The notes beneath the pieces are model-generated. The model searched no databases, had not been told where the DNA came from, and was given only the letters and a program-made list of their open reading frames with translations. A stretch of DNA of 8,911 nucleotides from WHTF01 sp964482425. GTDB taxonomy: Bacteria; Desulfobacterota; Binatia; UBA9968. Below are positions 1 through 4,849 of this stretch, one piece after another. How positions within the stretch are numbered: the first letter of the stretch is position 1; every line of letters begins with the position of its first letter. The translations under genes and the position numbers were made by a program. The DNA is taken from the NCBI GenBank assembly GCA_964482425.1, contig CAYZXN010000006.1, positions 1 to 8,911 on the forward strand, in the 5' to 3' direction.

Positions 1-259
1 CGATCGGTGTCTCACCGGAGACCAAGGCGGTGACGGCAAGAGGCGCGCCGACGAGAAGCACCAAATCGACGTCGAGCCCATGCTTGGCGTAAAAACCCAT
101 CTCTTTGGCGGTCCAGATCGTCGCTTGAGTCGGCGCAATCACTGTATAGGCGACACTGAGTTTTTCCAGAGTCTGCGCGGAGGCAAAGGTCGCCGTCAGG
201 GTCAGCACGAGTCCCGCAGAGAGAAACGAACTCAACTTCTCAAATAAACGATGCGTCAT
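1..259 (-). CDS. NMT1/THI5-like ABC transporter substrate-binding protein (N-terminal part, cut by window edge)
   Basis: Periplasmic solute-binding protein of the NMT1/THI5 (SsuA/TauA-like) type, the family that delivers small organic solutes to an ABC importer. Only the first 86 residues are present; the frame stays open to the left edge. Seen: a basic start (MTHR), a hydrophobic segment at about residues 11-27, and a likely signal-peptidase I site after Ala-Ser-Ala, before Gln-Thr at about residue 29/30. The mature start follows the family pattern: a beta strand (LSVAYTV), then an Ala-Thr-Ile-Trp-x-Ala-Lys-Glu-x-Gly-Phe-Tyr-x-Lys-His-Gly-Leu-Asp-Val helix and turn. The ATG is preceded by a strong AAGGAGAT site. 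It lies 55 nt downstream of the minus-strand UbiD-type gene with no clear terminator between, so co-transcription is likely. Inference: it may bind the acid the decarboxylases act on. The ligand cannot be told from this fragment. Confidence 0.82.
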   Translation of the reverse strand, partial: MTHRLFEKLSSFLSAGLVLTLTATFASAQTLEKLSVAYTVIAPTQATIWTAKEMGFYAKHGLDVDLVLLVGAPLAVTALVSGETPI

Positions 260-265
260 CGTAGG

Positions 266-273
266 ATCTCCTT
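266..273 (-). promoter_or_regulatory. Ribosome binding site of the substrate-binding protein
   Basis: On the minus strand AAGGAGAT lies just upstream of the ATG at 259, with 8 nt between its GGAG core and the start codon. This near-ideal Shine-Dalgarno sequence fixes the start and shows independent translation initiation rather than coupling to the upstream gene. Confidence 0.75.
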
Positions 274-314
274 GCTACTGCTGTTACCTGCAACGGCTCC
301 TCTATTAAATTAAA

Positions 315-1748
315 TTACTTTCCGGTGATCGCGTGATCGTCTTTGCCGGGTTCATAAGGTCGCGTGTCGCGCGCGAGATCGATTCGATTTAAGACCTCGT
401 CGGGCGCCTGCGCATCTCTCGGGAAATCGTACGGCGGCAGTGGTTTGGTCGCATCGAAGATCAGCTTGGTTTCCATGGGCCCCTTATCCAGACGATTATG
501 GCCGTAGGCGGTGGGATTTAGATGCGAGCCGATGATGTTAGGAATGATGACTAGGTCCCGATCCGCCTGGAAGCGCATGGCCAATGCCCACAGCACCTGC
601 GTTTCATTGAAAACGTCGACGTCATCATCCACCACAATCACATGTTTGATGCTCGGATCGGTGACGAAAGCCGCCAGTGCCGCCTGCTTGGGCTCGCCTT
701 CGGCGCGCTTTTTAACCGAAATGTAGCAGTGCGCCCGCGCCGCACCGGAAATCGGCAAATTGACGCCCGCCGTACTGGGTACAGCTTCCTGAATGCGCCG
801 CAGCAAACTGCCCAGACGCGGCGCGGCGCCGATAATATTGTGTTCGAAATGCGCGCTGTGGATGCTCTGATAGATCGGATTCTTGCGCATGGTGATGGCG
901 GTGACTTCAATATACGGCTGCTCGCCTTGTTTATAGTAATAGTGCGGCCATTCGCCGAACGGGCCTTCGTACTGCCGCTTCTTGGGCGGCACAACCCCTT
1001 CAATAACGATTTCGCAACGCGCCGGCACCATGAGATCCACCGTCTCTGCTTTGACGACCTCCAAAGATTGACCGAGAAATCCGCCGGCAATCTCCAGTTC
1101 GGAGCCGACGCCGGCTTGCCGGCTGACAGCGGCCATGTTCAAGGCCGGGTGATGACCGATAGCGAGTGCAACCTCCATCGCCTCATTGTGATCTTCGTAC
1201 TCGGCTCGGATGTAGTTGCCATGGTTTGCCGGATTGATCATCAAGCCCAATTGTCGTTTACCTTGTTTCTGATGACGATAAAGACCTACGTTGATCGCGC
1301 CGGTGCCCCGCTCCTTACAGATCAATGCCGCAGCATTGATATAGGCGCCGGCATCTCCTTCGTTATGGGTCAGCACCGGCAGCAAATCGAGATCGACGGC
1401 ATCTCCTTTCAAGATGACTTCTTTGCATGGCGCATCGTTGGCGGATACTTCCTTGACCGGCAGCGGATTGTGTTCTCTGTGGGCCAGATCTTTGACCATC
1501 TGCGGTACCGTCGGCGAACCCAGGGATAAAGCCAAGCGCTCGTAAGTCGCGCCGAGATTGATAACCAGCGGAATTTTAGAACCCTTGATCTTTTTGAAGA
1601 ATACCAGCGGGAATTTGTTTTCCCGTTCAAATTTTTCGACAATGGCGCTGGCTTCATAGCGGGGATCGACCTCGCGGTCGACAACCACTACATCTTTGGG
1701 CCGCTTTTCCAACAGTTCGTCCATGTAGCTCCGCAAATCTTTCGACAT
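315..1748 (-). CDS. UbiD-family prenyl-FMN-dependent (de)carboxylase, first paralogue (UbiD-A)
   Basis: Cytoplasmic 477-residue enzyme of the UbiD/Fdc family, which uses prenylated FMN and Mn2+/K+ for reversible decarboxylation of aromatic, heteroaromatic or unsaturated acids. The length is typical of the family. Residues matching the Fdc1 cofactor and catalytic set by motif and spacing are visible: Asn153 and His176 (metal/phosphate site), Arg158 in NVGLYRHQ, Glu217 in SELEIAGG, and Glu261 and Glu266 in EGPFGE. Arg158, Glu261 and Glu266 would form the Glu-Arg-Glu catalytic network. A conserved VVDDDVDVF stretch lies near residue 375. After VTAITMRKNPIYQ (to 294) comes an unusual His-rich loop, with His297, His300 and His303. 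The ATG at 1748 has a strong ribosome site, and MSKDLRSYMDEL is a normal family N-terminus. It is transcribed divergently from a second UbiD-type gene and is followed by a substrate-binding protein gene. The substrate is unknown; aromatic or heteroaromatic carboxylates are the likely class. Confidence 0.93.
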   Translation of the reverse strand: MSKDLRSYMDELLEKRPKDVVVVDREVDPRYEASAIVEKFERENKFPLVFFKKIKGSKIPLVINLGATYERLALSLGSPTVPQMVKDLAHREHNPLPVKEVSANDAPCKEVILKGDAVDLDLLPVLTHNEGDAGAYINAAALICKERGTGAINVGLYRHQKQGKRQLGLMINPANHGNYIRAEYEDHNEAMEVALAIGHHPALNMAAVSRQAGVGSELEIAGGFLGQSLEVVKAETVDLMVPARCEIVIEGVVPPKKRQYEGPFGEWPHYYYKQGEQPYIEVTAITMRKNPIYQSIHSAHFEHNIIGAAPRLGSLLRRIQEAVPSTAGVNLPISGAARAHCYISVKKRAEGEPKQAALAAFVTDPSIKHVIVVDDDVDVFNETQVLWALAMRFQADRDLVIIPNIIGSHLNPTAYGHNRLDKGPMETKLIFDATKPLPPYDFPRDAQAPDEVLNRIDLARDTRPYEPGKDDHAITGK

Positions 1749-1756
1749 CTGGGTTT

Positions 1757-1764
1757 ACCTCCCC
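1757..1764 (-). promoter_or_regulatory. Ribosome binding site of the minus-strand UbiD-type gene
   Basis: Minus-strand GGGGAGGT ends 8 nt before the ATG at 1748. It is a strong Shine-Dalgarno sequence at good spacing and confirms the chosen start. Confidence 0.75.
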
Positions 1765-1846
1765 GTTTTGGATGACGTGGACAGCTTGAGTCCTACCTGG
1801 GGGATGACGCTTAGAGCCTCTATCAATTCATAAAACCGACGGCTTA

Positions 1847-1877
1847 GCTATATTGCGAAACCGACCGCGCCTGTCAA
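1847..1877 (-). promoter_or_regulatory. Candidate sigma-70 promoter for the leftward UbiD-type/binding-protein unit
   Basis: Reading the minus strand, a perfect TTGACA (1877-1872) is followed after 17 nt by AATATA (1854-1849), or after 19 nt by TATAGC (1852-1847). The -35 box is ideal and the -10 is only moderate. Transcription would start near 1840 and give a leader of about 90 nt before the ATG at 1748. This is consensus matching only. Confidence 0.5.
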
Positions 1878-1892
1878 GCGAACGTTGATGGC

Positions 1893-2033
1893 GCGTGCGG
1901 CATACGCCACATCGTTGGCTCGCCAGGTCATCATAATAAATAGTTCTATTCGGTGCGGTTGAACTGACTGCCGCATCGCTGATAAAACATGCCAGGTCGT
2001 GGTTTCGCCGGACTTATTCTAAAGCGTGCGGCA
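1893..2033. repeat. Cluster of TGCGGC/T motifs, possible operator sites
   Basis: GCGTGCGGCA occurs twice in the same orientation, at 1893-1902 and 2024-2033. The core TGCGGCA also occurs inverted at 1969-1975, and a related TGCGGT lies at 1954-1959. The inner two form an inverted repeat, TGCGG (1954-1958) and CCGCA (1971-1975), with a 12-nt spacer that holds the proposed rightward -35 box. The arrangement resembles a dimeric regulator binding a divergent promoter. No binding protein can be named. Confidence 0.35.
1959..1986 (+). promoter_or_regulatory. Candidate promoter for the rightward UbiD-type/molybdenum hydroxylase unit
   Basis: TTGAAC (1959-1964) and GATAAA (1981-1986) are spaced by 16 nt, a moderate sigma-70 match. 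Transcription would begin near 1993 and give a leader of about 60 nt before the ATG at 2055. If this is right, the in-frame ATG at 1989 would lie at or upstream of the transcript start, which favours the 2055 start. Confidence 0.35.
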
Positions 2034-2054
2034 AATATTCGCAGGGATCCTATT

Positions 2055-3401
2055 ATGTTTGAAGATCTGAGATCTTTTTTGACCCACCTGGAAAGCCAGC
2101 AACAGCTTCTGCGCGTCAAAGATGAAGTGGACGTGAAGTATGAGATTGCCGCCGGCATGCGCAAGACTTCGGACACTGAAGGACCGGCACTGTTGTTCGA
2201 GAACGTTAGAGGCCATCCCGGCTGGCGCGTGTTGGGCGGCCTTTTTGCGACCCGCAAATTAGTTGCGTTAGGGCTTGGAGTTCCGCAGGACAAGATGCTC
2301 GAGCGTTATTTGACTCTGGAAGATCGGCGCATAGAGCCCGAGTTGATCTCCAGCGGGCCGGTCAAAGAGATCAAGTGGACCGGTAGTCAGATCGATCTTT
2401 CAAAGGTTCCCATCGTCATCCATGCCAGCAAAGACTGCGGGCCTTACGTCACGATTGGCGTGCAAGTCGGCAAAGATCCCGACTCCGGAGTGCGAAACTT
2501 ATCGATTCACCGCATGCTGGTGCTGGGCAAGGATCGGCTCTCCTTGTGGGCGCCGGCGGACCATCATCTCGGCCGCATGATTCTGATGGCCGAGGAAAAA
2601 GGCCGTGGCCTGGAAGTCGCCACCGCCGTCGGCGTCGAGCCAGCGATCATCGTCGGCTCGCAAGCCAAGGTGCCCTACGGCATCGACGAATTTCACGTCT
2701 GCGGCGGTTTGCGCGGCGCCGCAGTCAAGTTGACCCGGTGCGAGACCATCGATGTCGAGGTTCCGGCATTCGCCGAAGTGATTATCGAGGGAGTGACGGT
2801 TGCCGGCGAACGGGTCGCCGACGGTCCTTACGGCGAGTATCCCGGCTGTTATAGCGAAGCGAAGCAGGCGCCGGTGGTCAAAGTGACGGCGATTACCATG
2901 CGGCAGAACCCGATCTGGCAGACTGCGCTCACCGGCATGCCGGTGACCGAGAATCATACGCTCATCGAGTACGGCAATGCCGCGGTCGTTTATCGCGAGG
3001 TCAAAAAAATCGTTCCGGAAGTCAAAGCGATCAATCTGACGCCGGGCGGGACTTTCCGTCATCACGTCGTGATCTCGATCAAAAAGCGCGCGGAGAACGA
3101 AGGGCGCAACGTGATTCTGGCGCTGCTTTCCATGGGCATCGGCTTGAAGCAGGTAATCGTCGTCGACGATGACATTGATCCTTTCGATCCGATGCAGGTG
3201 GACTGGGCGATGGCAACCCGTTTTCAGGCCGACAAGGACGCAATCATCATCCCGCGCATCGCCTGCTCCACACTGGATCCATCGGTGCCGGAACCCCGGG
3301 TTACGGCAGGCTTGGGAATCGACGCCACCGCGCCCATGAAAGACCGCTGGCGATTCGAGAAAGTCGAAATACCCGGCGTCGATAAGGTAAAGTACATTTA
3401 A
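2055..3401 (+). CDS. UbiD-family prenyl-FMN-dependent (de)carboxylase, second paralogue (UbiD-B)
   Basis: A 448-residue cytoplasmic enzyme of the UbiD/Fdc family, only distantly similar to the minus-strand copy. The start is set at 2055 because MFEDLRSFLTHLE matches the family N-terminus and the other copy; an in-frame ATG at 1989 would add 22 atypical residues. A weak AGGGA (2043-2047) lies 7 nt upstream. Residues matching the Fdc1 set by spacing are Asn148, Arg153 (in NLSIHR), His171, Glu212 (in DEFHVCGG) and Glu261. The position of the first catalytic glutamate is an aspartate, Asp256, in DGPYGE. The substrate-side loop keeps the common family form TGMPVTEN (293-300), unlike the His-rich loop of the other copy. 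It ends 6 nt before the FAD subunit of a molybdenum hydroxylase, so the two are surely one operon. Inference: it removes a carboxyl group from the substrate or product of that hydroxylase. Confidence 0.93.
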   Translation: MFEDLRSFLTHLESQQQLLRVKDEVDVKYEIAAGMRKTSDTEGPALLFENVRGHPGWRVLGGLFATRKLVALGLGVPQDKMLERYLTLEDRRIEPELISSGPVKEIKWTGSQIDLSKVPIVIHASKDCGPYVTIGVQVGKDPDSGVRNLSIHRMLVLGKDRLSLWAPADHHLGRMILMAEEKGRGLEVATAVGVEPAIIVGSQAKVPYGIDEFHVCGGLRGAAVKLTRCETIDVEVPAFAEVIIEGVTVAGERVADGPYGEYPGCYSEAKQAPVVKVTAITMRQNPIWQTALTGMPVTENHTLIEYGNAAVVYREVKKIVPEVKAINLTPGGTFRHHVVISIKKRAENEGRNVILALLSMGIGLKQVIVVDDDIDPFDPMQVDWAMATRFQADKDAIIIPRIACSTLDPSVPEPRVTAGLGIDATAPMKDRWRFEKVEIPGVDKVKYI

Positions 3402-3407
3402 ATACGG

Positions 3408-4286
3408 ATGAGAAACTTCGACTATCTCGAACCGGCCACCCTTGCCGAGGCATGCGCTCTGCTAAAGCACCATGGCGCCGATGCCAAAGTTTATGCCGGC
3501 GGCGCGCACTTGACTATCCTGATGAAGCAGGGGCTTTTCCGGCCGCAAGCGTTGATCAATATCAAGAAGATTTCCCGGCTAAAGGGGATTTCCTTCGATC
3601 CCGAGCAGGGGCTTCGAATCGGCGCTTTGGTGACCCACCGGGAAATTGAAACCTCGGCGCTAATAAAAGAAAAAATGCCGCTCTTGTGTGAAGCGGAACG
3701 CGAGATAGCAAACATCCGTGTGCGCAATGTCGGCACGGTGGGCGGCAACCTGGCGTCCGGCGAGCCTTTGACCGATCTAGCGCAGATTTTTATCTCGCTC
3801 GACGGTAAAGTCGGCATCTGCAACGCCGCCGGCAACCGTACAATCCTTGTGGAAGAACTTTTTGTCGACTTTTATGAGACCAGCCTGGCGGACGATGAAA
3901 TCCTCACCCATGTGGTGCTTCCACCCTTACCGCCTCGCTCGGGCATTGAATACATTCGTTTCTCGAGCAGTTCGGTTGTCGACAAACCGTCAGCCGGCGT
4001 CTCTGTGAGAATTTCGTTGCAGGCTGATAGTGACGCATGCCGGATCGTTCGGATCGTTCTGGGCTGCGTTGGTCCCACTCCGGTAAGGGCAAAAAACGCC
4101 GAGGCGCTTCTCGTCGGCAGCAAGATCACCCCTGAGTTACTGGCGCAAGCGGCCAACCTGGCGGCGCGGGAATGCAGCCCAACCGACGACCTGCGCGGCT
4201 CGGAACAGTACAAGCGCGCGGTGGTGCGCACGTTGGTAAAACGGGCGGCGCACAGCGCCCATGAGCGCGCTCTGCAAACGGGTTGA
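3408..4286 (+). CDS. FAD-binding (medium) subunit of a xanthine dehydrogenase-family molybdenum hydroxylase, CoxM-like
   Basis: A 292-residue flavoprotein that passes electrons from the iron-sulfur subunit to FAD and then to an acceptor, in a heterotrimer with the next two gene products. The length is normal for CoxM/HmfB-type subunits. Seen: the first FAD-pyrophosphate motif AGGAHL at 30-35 (usually AGG-T/H-x-L), and the second, RNVGTVGGNLASGEPLTD, at 106-123. The C-terminal domain has the family DLRGSEQYKRAVVRTLVKRA pattern at 261-280. The N-terminus MRNFDYLEPATLAEACALL is standard and supports the ATG at 3408. The start is 6 nt after the UbiD-type stop and has no clear ribosome site, so translational coupling is likely. 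The order medium-small-large matches coxMSL, but the large subunit is not of the CO-dehydrogenase type. Confidence 0.92.
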   Translation: MRNFDYLEPATLAEACALLKHHGADAKVYAGGAHLTILMKQGLFRPQALINIKKISRLKGISFDPEQGLRIGALVTHREIETSALIKEKMPLLCEAEREIANIRVRNVGTVGGNLASGEPLTDLAQIFISLDGKVGICNAAGNRTILVEELFVDFYETSLADDEILTHVVLPPLPPRSGIEYIRFSSSSVVDKPSAGVSVRISLQADSDACRIVRIVLGCVGPTPVRAKNAEALLVGSKITPELLAQAANLAARECSPTDDLRGSEQYKRAVVRTLVKRAAHSAHERALQTG

Positions 4287-4298
4287 GTTGGATCGTGT

Positions 4299-4317
4299 TG
4301 GCGCCCGGCAAGCGCCA
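4299..4317 (+). repeat. Small hairpin in the spacer between the FAD and 2Fe-2S subunit genes
   Basis: TGGCGC (4299-4304) can pair with GCGCCA (4312-4317) around a 7-nt loop. It lies in the 69-nt gap between two subunit genes that should be co-translated, and there is no T-tract after it. It could tune message stability or subunit ratio. It is too short to be a terminator with any confidence. Confidence 0.3.
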
Positions 4318-4355
4318 TCCGGTCTATAGCGGCAACGTACAGCTTTCGCACGCAA

Positions 4356-4817
4356 ATGAAGAAATCTATTTCACTGAAGCTCAACGGATTACACCAAACC
4401 GTCGAAGTCGAGCCACGCACGACCCTGCTCGACATGGTGCGAGGGGATTTCGGACTGACCGGAGCCAAGCTCGGCTGTGACATACAGGTTTGCGGCGCCT
4501 GCACGCTGTTGGTCGATGGCAAACCGGTGAGCGCTTGTTCGGTGTTGGCGCTCGACGTTGACGGTTGCGAGGTTGTGACCGTCGAGGGTTTGGCAGCCAA
4601 CGGCAAACTCGATCCGGTGCAGGAAGCTTTCATGGAGTTTGGCGCCTTGCAATGCGGCTATTGCACTTCCGGTTTCATACTCACGACCAAGGCGCTGCTC
4701 GAAGAGTGCCCCGCGCCTTCCGAGGAACAGATTCGAAACTACCTGGCCGGAAACTTTTGCCGGTGTGGCTGCTATCAAGAAATTATGCAAGCCATCACAA
4801 ATCTGGCTGGGCGTTGA
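4356..4817 (+). CDS. 2Fe-2S (small) subunit of the molybdenum hydroxylase, CoxS-like
   Basis: A 153-residue iron-sulfur protein with two [2Fe-2S] clusters that carries electrons from the molybdenum site to FAD. The length is typical. The plant-ferredoxin-like N-terminal domain has Cys41, Cys46, Cys49 and Cys61 (GCDIQVCGACTLLVDG). The helical C-terminal domain has Cys100 and Cys103 in QCGYCTSGF and Cys135 and Cys137 in NFCRCGCY. All eight cluster ligands are present. A difference from the commonest form is CRCGCY where most family members have CRCTGY, which adds Cys139. The first coding residues MKKSISLKLNG fit the family, so the ATG is sound, but no Shine-Dalgarno sequence is visible in the 69-nt gap before it. 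The large subunit starts 32 nt downstream. Confidence 0.93.
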   Translation: MKKSISLKLNGLHQTVEVEPRTTLLDMVRGDFGLTGAKLGCDIQVCGACTLLVDGKPVSACSVLALDVDGCEVVTVEGLAANGKLDPVQEAFMEFGALQCGYCTSGFILTTKALLEECPAPSEEQIRNYLAGNFCRCGCYQEIMQAITNLAGR

Positions 4818-4849
4818 GCCGGTGGTTATTAGCTAGCGGGCTAAAATAA

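Larger units (their letters stand above)
1749..2054. promoter_or_regulatory. Divergent intergenic control region between the two UbiD-type genes
   Basis: This 306-nt gap has no credible gene and separates two genes reading away from each other, so it must hold promoters for both units. It is richer in A+T than the flanking genes at about 1821-1860 and 1930-1950. It contains a leftward promoter candidate with a perfect TTGACA box, a rightward candidate around 1959-1986, and several copies of a TGCGG-type motif, each listed separately. GGATGACG also occurs twice in the same orientation (1770-1777 and 1802-1809), 32 nt apart, inside the probable leader of the leftward gene. No regulator gene is present in the window. 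Confidence 0.7.

Noticed and set aside
642..1529. A 295-codon open frame on the plus strand opposite the minus-strand UbiD-type gene
   Set aside because: It lies wholly inside a well-supported gene, shows no recognisable domain, and is explained by GC-rich codon bias on the opposite strand.
1989..2054. Upstream in-frame ATG that would lengthen the plus-strand UbiD-type protein by 22 residues
   Set aside because: The extra residues do not fit the family N-terminus, no ribosome site precedes it, and it overlaps the likely promoter.
4284..4358. The FAD-subunit stop (TGA) is in the same frame as the 2Fe-2S gene and the 69-nt spacer has no further stop, so readthrough could give a fusion
   Set aside because: An open run of 23 codons in one of three frames is expected often by chance, and the two proteins are normally separate subunits.
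3872..4633. A 253-codon open frame on the minus strand across the FAD and 2Fe-2S subunit genes
   Set aside because: It is low-complexity Ser/Thr/Ala-rich translation that overlaps two genes with clear motifs; it is a shadow frame.
4828..4844. Short inverted repeat TTAGC...GCTAA before the large-subunit gene
   Set aside because: The stem is only 5 bp in an A+T-rich spacer; it is likely chance.
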